Of a stretch of 39,540 bases of DNA, positions 7,957 through 13,831 are shown one piece after another; within the stretch, counting starts at the first letter, position 1, and each line of letters begins with the position of its first letter. The DNA is taken from positions 1 through 39,540 of the forward strand of contig JAETTM010000039.1 of the NCBI GenBank assembly GCA_021769135.1, written 5' to 3'. Below the pieces are notes generated by a model, which was given only the letters and a program-made list of their open reading frames with translations, searched no databases and had not been told where the DNA came from. This stretch comes from Lachnospiraceae bacterium. GTDB lineage: Bacteria; Bacillota; Clostridia; Lachnospirales; Lachnospiraceae. Both the position numbers and the translations under genes were made by a program.

Positions 7957-8133
7957 TTACACGCGCTGTCCGACGTATTTGCTGAACACGTCAAACAGCT
8001 TTTGCTCTACCTCGCGTTTCCGCTGTTCCCGTTCTTTTGGGGGGAGAATAGGGGTGAGATTTTTGATGGTGATTGTCCGCTCTCCCATAACAACGGTTTT
8101 GACTTCGCTTTGATACTTTGGCTGTGTTTGCAT
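7957..8133 (-). CDS. Small basic protein next to the recombinase (possible directionality factor)
   Basis: 58 residues from ATG 8133, preceded by GGGAGGGAG; a longer frame to 8181 would run into a repeat hairpin and lacks a site. The sequence has a short beta-like half (EVKTVVMGERTITIKNLTPILPP) and a charged helix (KEREQRKREVEQKLFDVFSKYV). It resembles small conserved proteins encoded beside serine recombinases in clostridial mobile elements. Small partners of large serine integrases often switch them from integration to excision; that role here is inference. It ends about 85 bases before the recombinase start, with the recombinase promoter in between. Confidence 0.6.
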   Translation of the reverse strand: MQTQPKYQSEVKTVVMGERTITIKNLTPILPPKEREQRKREVEQKLFDVFSKYVGQRV

Positions 8134-8172
8134 GAACTCCCTCCCATTTCTTAAAATTTTGGCAGAAGAAAA

Positions 8173-8235
8173 GGGCGGCACTTTTTACAGTGTCGCCCTA
8201 TGGCCCGCCCCTACTTTGGGACATTTTGTCCCAAA
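8173..8235. repeat. Composite hairpin plus 21-bp palindrome, copy 1
   Basis: GGGCGGCACT (8173-8182) pairs with AGTGTCGCCC (8189-8198), one mismatch. The palindrome TTTGGGACA-N3-TGTCCCAAA follows at 8215-8235. It lies just upstream of the small recombinase-partner gene. Confidence 0.8.
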
Positions 8236-8273
8236 CTTGATAGGGACTATGTAGAAAATGCGCTCCTTTTTGG

Positions 8274-8443
8274 AAAAACCTCCCCTCACTAACCGAGACA
8301 TTTTTGGATGATTTTCGGACTGGCCCAGCGGAATTTTTTTCAAAATCCTTTTCATACCCGCCAGCTTGCTCGGCCGGGGCCGCCTGCTATTCAGTGACGG
8401 GAAAAACTTCCTCTCATATACCGAGACATTTTTTCATCATTTC
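8274..8443. repeat. Imperfect direct repeat of about 40 bp
   Basis: Two related blocks, near 8274-8316 and 8402-8443, share CCGAGACATTTTT exactly (8293-8305 and 8421-8433), with similar C/T-rich flanks. The 8182-8570 interval otherwise has only the palindromes; no gene is supported there. Confidence 0.55.
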
Positions 8444-8513
8444 CAAGTGGGGAAGTCGGAGAAAATTTTGATACGAGGCTTGTAGCAGGAGGGATGCCGC
8501 CTGGCATGGAAAT

Positions 8514-8566
8514 GGGGCGGCACTGTGAAAAGTACCGCCCCGGCTTTGGGACATTTTGTCCCAAAG
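8514..8566. repeat. Composite hairpin plus 21-bp palindrome, copy 2
   Basis: GGGGCGGCACT (8514-8524) pairs with AGTACCGCCCC (8531-8541), then the perfect palindrome at 8545-8565. It begins five bases beyond the stop codon of the XRE membrane regulator, so it could act as a transcript 3' end on the minus strand. Confidence 0.8.
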
Positions 8567-8570
8567 GGAT

Positions 8571-9155
8571 TTATTTTGTCAACTTGCGGTTCATAAATTT
8601 GGGGTTGATATACAACAGGTAAACAAAGGTGACAAGAAGTATCAAGGTAACTCCTACCAGCCCCCTCCCAGAATATATCGCAAGCAAAGACAGCAGGACT
8701 TGAATTACACAATACCCCAACTCTATGTTTATATTTTTCCTGCGTTGGTTCTTATCCGGCTCGAAACGGTGATTTGTTGTTACCCATGTGGAGCAAAGCA
8801 GCAACCCCACAAGAGAAAAGATAAATGACCATCGATAAACTGTATCATTGTTACGGAGCATATAAGCAAAATGGGCACTGCTACAAAGAAAAGCAGTCTG
8901 CCAGATAATAGCCAATTTGATTAAATTGGCTCGAAGAATTAAATTAGGGCCTTCCCGCTTTACAGCGTTCAACAATTCCTCAGATGGAATTTGATAAAGG
9001 TCTGCCAATGCTTTCAGATTTTTGGCGCTGGGTTTCGATTGTCCCAACTCCCATTTTGTCACAGCTTGACGGCTTATGCCCAGTTGTTCGGCCACAAGTT
9101 CTTGCGACATTCCTGCTCGATTGCGAGCGTCTTTTAGGTTATCATGTAAGGCCAT
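8571..9155 (-). CDS. XRE-family regulator fused to a four-helix membrane domain
   Basis: 194 residues. The N-terminal 65 are a classic Cro/CI helix-turn-helix (LKDARNRAGMSQELVAEQLG, then ISRQAVTKWELGQSKPS). The rest has four hydrophobic helices (about 76-100, 108-127, 146-165, 168-188). Membrane-anchored XRE proteins of this type sense envelope state or small ligands and control neighbouring genes; the target is unknown. AAAGGAG lies eight bases before the ATG. It has its own promoter and ends at palindrome copy 2, so it looks like a single-gene unit. Confidence 0.8.
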   Translation of the reverse strand: MALHDNLKDARNRAGMSQELVAEQLGISRQAVTKWELGQSKPSAKNLKALADLYQIPSEELLNAVKREGPNLILRANLIKLAIIWQTAFLCSSAHFAYMLRNNDTVYRWSFIFSLVGLLLCSTWVTTNHRFEPDKNQRRKNINIELGYCVIQVLLSLLAIYSGRGLVGVTLILLVTFVYLLYINPKFMNRKLTK

Positions 9156-9177
9156 ATCGTTATCTCCTTTCGGTCAT

Positions 9178-9207
9178 ACTATAAGCCTTTAAGTCCGCAA
9201 AAGTCAA
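9178..9207 (-). promoter_or_regulatory. Promoter of the XRE membrane regulator
   Basis: Minus strand: TTGACT (9202-9207), an 18-base spacer, TATAGT (9178-9183). It lies 23 bases before the start codon, giving a very short leader. Confidence 0.6.
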
Positions 9208-9253
9208 GCAACTATCCGGCAACTGTTGGCTACTTTCACGTTTTCTCTGGGAA

Positions 9254-9742
9254 TTAAGAATTATTTTTTGTTATTTCTGTTAAAGACAGTTGTAACTGGT
9301 ACACATTTTCCTTGCCGTCCCTATCTTTCGTAGTAAGCTCAAAATAGAGAATGTTTTTCAAATCACTTGTATCATCAATCTTTATTCTTCTAATTGCGCT
9401 GTCCCCCGATATTTGCCCTAAGTCACTGGAAACATTGACCGTATCTCCCGTCATGTCTACCACATTATTAGAAAGAATAACATCCTTTTTATCGCCAGAC
9501 ATAATGTAAAATGTGGTGGAGTACGATGTAATGTTATTGAAAAAATCATCAGTTACTTTCAAGTCGCCGCCAGTAAAGATTTCCTCTGTGCCATTCAAAA
9601 CAATAATGCCATTTGAAATTGAAAGCTGTTCATTCTCCCCACTGAAAGAATACACTGTTAGCTGTTCCTTTTCTACCTTTTCACATCCAACTAATGCCAA
9701 CATAAGTATTGTCAGAAAGACCAACACTTTCGATTTTATCAT
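9254..9742 (-). CDS. Small lipoprotein of unknown function
   Basis: 162 residues starting at ATG 9742 (GGGAGG eight bases upstream; TTG 9748 is less likely). A lipoprotein signal peptide ends in LALVGC, so it should be anchored outside the membrane after cleavage before the cysteine. The mature part is beta-rich and acidic (YSFSGENEQLSISNGIIVLNG) with no family I recognise. It sits between the XRE membrane regulator and the DUF2975 operon, on the same strand. Confidence 0.7.
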   Translation of the reverse strand: MIKSKVLVFLTILMLALVGCEKVEKEQLTVYSFSGENEQLSISNGIIVLNGTEEIFTGGDLKVTDDFFNNITSYSTTFYIMSGDKKDVILSNNVVDMTGDTVNVSSDLGQISGDSAIRRIKIDDTSDLKNILYFELTTKDRDGKENVYQLQLSLTEITKNNS

Positions 9743-9819
9743 ATTCAATGCCTCCCACTTTCTAAGTTGTCAATAGGCATTAGGTATATCACATTCCTGC
9801 CCAACAAAACCACCCCAGC

Positions 9820-9840
9820 TTTGGGACATTTTGTCTCAAA
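9820..9840. repeat. 21-bp palindrome, copy 3
   Basis: TTTGGGACA-N3-TGTCTCAAA, one change from the perfect palindrome. It begins ten bases beyond the stop of the YozG-like gene, at the end of the DUF2975 operon. Confidence 0.8.
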
Positions 9841-9849
9841 GTCGCATTT

Positions 9850-10059
9850 TTAATCTTCATCTTCGATATATTCAAGAATATCCCCAGGTTGGCACTTTAG
9901 AACTTTGCAGATTGCATCTAACGTACTGAACCGAACAGCTTTTACTTTTCCCGTTTTCAAGTAAGAGAGATTGACATTAGATATACCGACCTGGGCCGCC
10001 AAGTCATTAAGCCGCATTTTTCTGTCCGCCAGCACCCGGTCAAGCCGAATAATAATCAT
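9850..10059 (-). CDS. YozG-like helix-turn-helix regulator
   Basis: 69 residues, essentially one Cro/CI-type DNA-binding domain: IIIRLDRVLADRKMRLNDLA, then VGISNVNLSYLKTGK as helix-turn-helix. It overlaps the DUF2975 gene by four bases, so the two are translated together. The DUF2975 plus short XRE pair is a recurrent cassette (yoaS-yozG in Bacillus). It probably represses the operon through the long inverted repeat over its promoter. Confidence 0.82.
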   Translation of the reverse strand: MIIIRLDRVLADRKMRLNDLAAQVGISNVNLSYLKTGKVKAVRFSTLDAICKVLKCQPGDILEYIEDED

Positions 10060-10682
10060 AGCGTATGATCCACCTCGTCCTGCAAATGCACCCCATAATG
10101 GATGATGTATGCAGCTACAATAAAAGCGATGCTGGGGATAAGCATATTAAAGGTAGTCTGCCCTGTAGAAATGGACATTCGGCCATTAGATACGAGGTTG
10201 ATAAGCCAGCAAATCAACAGTTTGATAAATGGAACGAAAACAGCCACTGAGAATTGGAGTAACCCATAATAAAGCAAATAAGAGGAGTTTTGTTCTGTAA
10301 AAATTTCCCCTTTGTTTATATTGGCAAATACGCGGCTTAAAAACCAATAAGCAAAAATCATAGGAACAATATTGATGGCATACATGAAAGAAAGCCCTAT
10401 CTGAATTGTTGGGTCAATCCGGTCATTATCATTCGTCCATACATGAATATCATCGCCTGTATGAACAGTCATACTGCGAGAATGTGAATTGTGATTTTCC
10501 TCTGCGTAAATTGCCCGTTCAAAGGTTCCTGTTTTTGTATGCAGGAAAAAAGTTTGACGCCCCATAAAACTGAGAACAGTACATAAGACATAGAAACAGA
10601 TTGCAAAATAGCAAGCAAATTTCATTAACTGAGCGGCAGGTCTTGCAAACCGTTCATTTGCGAGTTTCTGAATGAATTTCAT
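10056..10682 (-). CDS. DUF2975 membrane protein
   Basis: 208 residues with four hydrophobic helices (about 18-40, 100-120, 135-160, 175-198) and a soluble loop after the first helix (residues about 45-95). This is the DUF2975 pattern seen in Bacillus YoaS. GAGGTGAT lies seven bases before the ATG at 10682. The protein is made with the short XRE regulator encoded next. The family's biochemical role is unknown; a membrane partner that modulates the regulator is a reasonable guess. Confidence 0.8.
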   Translation of the reverse strand: MKFIQKLANERFARPAAQLMKFACYFAICFYVLCTVLSFMGRQTFFLHTKTGTFERAIYAEENHNSHSRSMTVHTGDDIHVWTNDNDRIDPTIQIGLSFMYAINIVPMIFAYWFLSRVFANINKGEIFTEQNSSYLLYYGLLQFSVAVFVPFIKLLICWLINLVSNGRMSISTGQTTFNMLIPSIAFIVAAYIIHYGVHLQDEVDHTL

Positions 10683-10701
10683 AGTTTATCACCTCGGTCT
10701 T

Positions 10702-10730
10702 ATGATAGCAAAGAAATTCAAATATGTCAA
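10702..10730 (-). promoter_or_regulatory. Promoter of the DUF2975 operon
   Basis: Minus strand: perfect TTGACA (10725-10730), 17-base spacer, TATCAT (10702-10707). The -35 lies inside the long inverted repeat at 10720-10772. Confidence 0.75.
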
Positions 10731-10772
10731 TAATAATTTAATGTTTACCATTAAATTATTATTGACATATTT
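10720..10772. promoter_or_regulatory. 24-bp perfect inverted repeat, probable operator
   Basis: The arms at 10720-10743 and 10749-10772 are perfectly complementary around a five-base loop, and each holds a TTGACA facing outward. It covers the -35 of the DUF2975 operon, which suits autoregulation by the encoded XRE protein. Without a T tract a terminator role is unlikely. Confidence 0.75.
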
Positions 10773-10868
10773 TATCCAGAGGAAAACTCGCCACTATATC
10801 GCAAAGCCTACTGGTATGAACGCTATTATTTTGCTATTTTTGGGGGGAGTGCACAAACGGCAAGCAGG

Positions 10869-10974
10869 GCAAGTGTGGCCACACTTGCCATTTTTGACTG
10901 GCCGGGGGCCGTCAAAAATGCTTGTTGGGGAGCCTCCCCAAACCCGGCTCTTTGGGACAAAATGTCCCAAAGAG
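10869..10974. repeat. Array of four consecutive hairpins ending in palindrome copy 4
   Basis: GCAAGTGTGG/CCACACTTGC (10869-10888); CATTTTTGAC/GTCAAAAATG with inner GGCC/GGCC (10889-10920); TTGGGGAG/CTCCCCAA (10925-10941); CTCTTTGGGACA/TGTCCCAAAGAG (10948-10974). The last is the 21-bp palindrome in the opposite orientation to copies 1-3. The 10773-11147 gap contains no supported gene. Confidence 0.8.
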
Positions 10975-11078
10975 GTTGGCTGCGTCACCGCCGCTGTCGC
11001 GCCTGTTCCTTATTGTCCCGCCCGTCCATCAGTCCGGGCAAACGAGTGATGCTGCGGCCTACCATTGAGGGAAGAACC

Positions 11079-11130
11079 GGGACGGCACTATGAAAAGCGC
11101 CGTCCCAGCTTTGGGACATTTTGTCTCAAA
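11079..11130. repeat. Composite hairpin plus 21-bp palindrome, copy 5
   Basis: GGGACGGC (11079-11086) pairs with GCCGTCCC (11099-11106), then TTTGGGACA-N3-TGTCTCAAA at 11110-11130. It lies 17 bases beyond the stop of the lipoprotein gene that ends the PadR operon. Confidence 0.8.
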
Positions 11131-11147
11131 GATACAACTGCTATATA

Positions 11148-11582
11148 TCATTTTACAAAGGAAATATAAATTGTAAAACTGTTAGGAATATAGCTGATGC
11201 CCAATCCCTTTTCCCCATTAGATAAGAGCGTACCAACAGAAACATAATCTTGCCCTTTGATTTCCTCGGATGTATCCTCAATTACAGAAAAGCCTTCTTG
11301 TTTTAGGAGTTCCATATAGTCATTATAATCTGTTTCACTTATATTTACCAAATTGATACTGCAATTTTCGTGCTCCGTATCAAGTGCCGCCCAACTCACA
11401 GTTCCAGCGGGGATAGGAAGTCCATCAGTGTATGTATTTGTGGGCCATACGCCTTCGTCAAGCATAGTTATTTTGGGGGATTGAGCACTTTCATTTGCGT
11501 CTGTTGTCGCGGGTGGTGTGTCTTGAGAAGAACACGCCGACAAAATAATCATAGCTAATAAAACTAATACAACTTTTTTCAT
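11148..11582 (-). CDS. Small lipoprotein in the PadR operon
   Basis: 144 residues with a lipoprotein signal peptide ending LSAC (cysteine about residue 17), then a Thr/Ser/Pro-rich linker. The globular part contains VWPTNTYTDGLPIPAGTVSW and a segment NISETDYNDYMELLKQEGFSV, reminiscent of small extracytoplasmic domains in Gram-positive lipoproteins. I do not recognise a named family. AGGAGG precedes the start and it follows the HAAS gene by three bases, so it is third in the PadR operon. Confidence 0.7.
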   Translation of the reverse strand: MKKVVLVLLAMIILSACSSQDTPPATTDANESAQSPKITMLDEGVWPTNTYTDGLPIPAGTVSWAALDTEHENCSINLVNISETDYNDYMELLKQEGFSVIEDTSEEIKGQDYVSVGTLLSNGEKGLGISYIPNSFTIYISFVK

Positions 11583-11585
11583 AAG

Positions 11586-12050
11586 TTACCTCCTGCTGTT
11601 GTAAATGGTACGAATAATTTGGATTATAGCAATCACAATGGCGATTAGCCCAATTACTAACATTATTTTTGCGATGTCTATCCCCAAAACTCCCTCAACT
11701 TGAATATTTGTCATCGCATCCGCGGCTCCGATTGCATTATTCGGTGCCTTCCCAAATTGTGCGATAGTGAAAATTGAGAAAGCAACAACGGCAACAAGTA
11801 GAAAAATTACACTTGATATAATTCCTCGTTGTCTTTTTGGTGCGGTACTATTAGTGTCTAATTGTTCAATCGTATTTTTGACAAAATCGCTTGGAGTTCC
11901 TAAGCGTTCAATGACTTGTTGTTCCGTTTCGCCGTGTTCCAATGCAGAACCAAAAATTTCGTTTAGATCCCGTATGATTTCGTTTCTTTTTTTGTTTGAT
12001 AGACATAAGCCAAATTCTTTTTTGACCTGCTTTATATACCGCTCTTTCAT
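11586..12050 (-). CDS. HAAS-domain (DUF1700-like) membrane protein
   Basis: 154 residues. The N-terminal 70 (KQVKKEFGLCLSNKKRNEII, then the segment EQQVIERLGTPSDFVKN) match the HAAS/DUF1700 domain, which is almost always encoded beside PadR regulators. Two membrane helices follow (about 78-97 and 125-147). It overlaps the PadR gene by four bases. HAAS proteins are thought to act as membrane partners that tie PadR control to envelope signals; the signal here is unknown. Confidence 0.8.
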   Translation of the reverse strand: MKERYIKQVKKEFGLCLSNKKRNEIIRDLNEIFGSALEHGETEQQVIERLGTPSDFVKNTIEQLDTNSTAPKRQRGIISSVIFLLVAVVAFSIFTIAQFGKAPNNAIGAADAMTNIQVEGVLGIDIAKIMLVIGLIAIVIAIIQIIRTIYNSRR

Positions 12051-12406
12051 TCTACTACCTCCGCGTGTTGATAACTGTCTATAAAACTATTTACGCAATC
12101 CGTATAGTTCGCCCAAAATGAAATTAACTCATTCAAAATATCTGTTCCTTTTGGAGTAAGAGAATAGTATTTTTTTGAACCTCCATTAGCAGCGGCCGGA
12201 GCTAAACGGCATTGAATTAGTTCGGCCTCTTGCAAACGGTACAAAATTGGATAAATCGTCCCCTCTTTTGCATACCCCAAAACAGATGCTTTATCATTTA
12301 GTGCTGTAATAATTTCGTAGCCATAAGTTTCCTTGCATCCTATTAAGCATAGGAGCATCATTTCAAGAGAGCCTTTTTTGAATTGCTGAACATACCGATT
12401 ATCCAT
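12047..12406 (-). CDS. PadR-family transcriptional regulator
   Basis: 119 residues from ATG 12406 (AGGTGGGG upstream; a GTG at 12415 is less well placed). The PadR winged helix is clear: FKKGSLEMMLLCLIGCKETY, then GYEIITALNDK and EGTIYPILYRLQEAELIQCR, with the wing SKKYYSLTPKG. PadR proteins repress their own operon and are released by ligands or phenolic/antimicrobial stress. It heads an operon with a HAAS protein and a lipoprotein, behind a perfect palindrome that is the probable operator. Confidence 0.9.
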   Translation of the reverse strand: MDNRYVQQFKKGSLEMMLLCLIGCKETYGYEIITALNDKASVLGYAKEGTIYPILYRLQEAELIQCRLAPAAANGGSKKYYSLTPKGTDILNELISFWANYTDCVNSFIDSYQHAEVVE

Positions 12407-12421
12407 ATTCCCCACCTCTCA

Positions 12422-12460
12422 TTAGCCTTGCTATTTAGGTATACTAAATAGCAAGGCTAA
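12422..12460. promoter_or_regulatory. 17-bp perfect inverted repeat, probable PadR operator
   Basis: TTAGCCTTGCTATTTAG (12422-12438) and CTAAATAGCAAGGCTAA (12444-12460) are exact inverted copies around five bases. It sits between the -10 box and the PadR start, where a repressor would block transcription. An extra half-site AAATAGCAAGGC recurs at 12530-12541. Confidence 0.75.
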
Positions 12461-12488
12461 TTATACAGCCACCACAACAGAAAGTCAA
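12460..12488 (-). promoter_or_regulatory. Promoter of the PadR operon
   Basis: Minus strand: TTGACT (12483-12488), 17-base spacer, TATAAT (12460-12465). The operator palindrome begins at the -10 and extends downstream. Confidence 0.75.
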
Positions 12489-12544
12489 TAGCTCTACCCA
12501 AGATTAAAGACATTTTAATCATTGTATGCAAATAGCAAGGCCCC

Positions 12545-12578
12545 CCAAATCTGGCTCTTTGGGACAAAATGTCTCAAA
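12545..12578. repeat. 21-bp palindrome, copy 6, with shared flank
   Basis: TTTGGGACA-N3-TGTCTCAAA at 12558-12578. The bases before it (CCCAAATCTGGCTC) closely match those before copy 4 (CCCAAACCCGGCTC), so the repeat unit extends beyond the palindrome. Confidence 0.8.
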
Positions 12579-12755
12579 GTCCAGCCGCCCAATGTTAGCT
12601 TTTGTGGAACGAATAGGGCACAGGACATATAAACATACCACCCCCCTACTGAACGCGACCGGAAACCCTTGATACAAGCGGCTTTCAAACGCCTAAATGC
12701 TAACAGTCCAGCCGTGGAAAATAAGCGGTTTTACAGCGCGTTCAACCCTATCCCC

Positions 12756-12948
12756 CCGCCCTTTCCCATTCATGGGAAAGGGGGCGGCTCTGGAGGATAT
12801 ATCCCCCGCCGCGCCGGGAGGGGTAGCACAGCCGGGGCAGGCCGTCAAGGGCAAGCCGCCGCAAGCGGCGGTGCTACGCACCCTTGACTGCCCACTCCCG
12901 TCTGTGCTCAATAGTAGGCGGCGACGGGGGATATACCACCAGAGCCCC
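12756..12948. other. Highly structured 193-bp nested-hairpin element
   Basis: Nested pairings: CTTTCCCAT with ATGGGAAAG (12761-12780); GGCTCTGG plus GGATATATCCCCCG (12786-12808) with CGGGGGATATACC plus CCAGAG (12924-12944), imperfect; CGGGAG (12814-12819) with CTCCCG (12895-12900); GGGCAG and GTCAAGGG (12835-12851) with CCCTTGAC and CTGCCC (12881-12893); and CCGCCGC/GCGGCGG with a two-base loop (12856-12871). Short reading frames here have no coding character. It could be a structured RNA, a single-strand origin or a foldback repeat. The rest of 12580-12755 shows nothing recognisable. Confidence 0.65.
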
Positions 12949-12978
12949 TATGCAAAAATGCGCGGGGACAACGATAGC

Positions 12979-12999
12979 TTTGGGACAAAATGTCTCGAA
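12979..12999. repeat. 21-bp palindrome, copy 7
   Basis: TTTGGGACA-N3-TGTCTCGAA, two changes from the perfect form, at the right end of the element. Confidence 0.75.
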
Positions 13000-13032
13000 G
13001 TTACTGCGCGATAATTTGACTTTGCGGGTGGA

Positions 13033-13100
13033 ATGGCCGGGGTCTGCTGGGGGCCGCCTTGATAACCAAAACAGGGCGGCCCCCAGTAGACTCCGGCCAT
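13033..13100. repeat. 26-bp inverted repeat hairpin near the right end
   Basis: The arms at 13033-13058 and 13075-13100 match at 24 of 26 positions around a 16-base loop. No T tract follows, so it is not an ordinary terminator. Confidence 0.75.
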
Positions 13101-13110
13101 ATCGCAGAAA

Positions 13111-13147
13111 AAACCACCGCTTTGAGTTTCCCCAATAGCGGCGGTTT
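13111..13147. repeat. Hairpin AAACCACCGCT/AGCGGCGGTTT
   Basis: Eleven-base arms at 13111-13121 and 13137-13147, one mismatch, directly after the 26-bp hairpin and before attR. Confidence 0.6.
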
Positions 13148-13149
13148 CG

Positions 13150-13163
13150 TGTAGGTTGGCTCC
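13150..13163. repeat. 14-bp inverted copy of the recombinase leader
   Basis: TGTAGGTTGGCTCC here is the exact reverse complement of GGAGCCAACCTACA at 7896-7909, in the leader of the recombinase gene. It lies 20 bases inside the right attachment arm. Confidence 0.65.
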
Positions 13164-13182
13164 ATTCTTTAAGTGTCGTATT

Positions 13183-13214
13183 ATTATACCCTTGTCAAAT
13201 ACACTAACCGTTAC
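13183..13214. other. attR of the element
   Basis: Element arm ATTATACCCTTGT (13183-13195), core CAAA (13196-13199), then target half-site ending CGTTAC (13209-13214). The arm is the near-perfect inverted partner of the attL arm. Confidence 0.7.
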
Positions 13215-13655
13215 AAGGAAATCAACAACGCAGACGGCACGATAACCCATGAAGCGGTAGAGGGCGAGGTAATACAGGAGGGTACACCGCAGAACGCAAA
13301 GAATTTTAACGATATGGAGCAGCGTATTTTGGCAGCCGGGGAGGTTGCCGGACTTGCTATGTTAAAGGTCGGAGCGGTGGAAAGCAAGGTTGAGGGATTG
13401 GCAGGCGAGATTATCGAAACTACCTTAACCAATTCCAAAGAGTACCCTTTCAACAATTCCAAAAAAACCCTTGCACTCAAAACACCAAGGGGCAACTTGG
13501 ACTATACCGTATTCGTGGAATCAAGCACGGGGGACGCAGGCGGAATAGGGGAAATCAAAATAACCGATAAGCAGTTGAACGGTTTTAAGATTGAGTTTAC
13601 CGGGGCCGCCAAGGAAGTATCCGTAAAATGCACCGTACAGGGAGGTTACGCATAA
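13196..13655 (+). pseudogene. Tail gene, 3' part, separated from its start by the element
   Basis: This frame resumes the gene begun at 6306: after AAA 13197 come YTNRYKEINNADGTITHEAV and GEVIQEGTPQNAKNFNDMEQ, the usual second segment of this clostridial tail protein, followed by a beta-rich C-terminus. An open frame reaches back to TTG 13173 through element sequence, but the codons before 13196 are not phage-derived. In the present arrangement it has no proper start. Excision of the element would rebuild the gene in frame. Confidence 0.75.
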
Positions 13656-13831
13656 TGGCAAACGTGATTATCAAAAGTGCGGAAAGAAAGGCACAGACGG
13701 CAGCAGTATTAAACGCTTACGGCGTGGGCGGTGGCAGGGCGACCGCAGAACAGAGGGAAGCAGCCGAGCATATCGCAGTACGTTCCAATGAAGCGTACAA
13801 AGAATTACAGAGAATGGGAGGTAAAAGGTAA
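13655..13831 (+). CDS. Small phage tail-module protein
   Basis: 58 residues from ATG 13655, which overlaps the previous stop (TAATG) and follows GGAGG by nine bases. The sequence (MANVIIKSAERKAQTAAVLNAYG, then a helical REAAEHIAVRSNEAYKELQRMG) is not one whose function I know. Its place among tail genes with one-base overlaps indicates a phage structural or assembly gene. Confidence 0.55.
   Translation: MANVIIKSAERKAQTAAVLNAYGVGGGRATAEQREAAEHIAVRSNEAYKELQRMGGKR

Larger units (their letters stand above)
6350..13199. mobile_element. 6.85-kb serine-recombinase integrative element
   Basis: The element splits a phage tail gene. The bases shared by both junctions are CAAA (6350-6353 and 13196-13199). 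The rebuilt target site is a dyad (GTAACG at 6336-6341, CGTTAC at 13209-13214) centred on CAAA. The rebuilt circular junction also has inverted arms, ATTATACCCTTGT (13183-13195) and ACAATGGTATAAT (6363-6375), 12 of 13 complementary. Such dyad att sites without target duplication are the hallmark of large serine integrases, and one is encoded at the left end. All cargo genes are on the minus strand. No relaxase, replication gene or conjugation gene is present, so it is mobilisable at best. Confidence 0.82.

Noticed and set aside
10672-11093. Reading frames of 125 and 72 codons on the + strand
   Set aside because: They run over the DUF2975 operator and the hairpin array and have Pro/Gly/Arg-rich chance composition.
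12669-13014. Several overlapping short reading frames of 70-105 codons on both strands
   Set aside because: They lie across GC-rich palindromes, show no family resemblance or ribosome sites, and exist on both strands, as expected of structured noncoding DNA.
8173-13147. CRISPR array
   Set aside because: The palindromes are not evenly spaced, there are no uniform spacers and no cas genes.
6350-13199. Conjugative transposon
   Set aside because: No relaxase, coupling protein or mating-pore genes are present; only site-specific recombination is supported.
13173-13200. Start of the 13173 frame as an independent gene
   Set aside because: The first eight codons are element and attachment-site sequence; the phage-like protein begins at the junction and its true start is at 6306.
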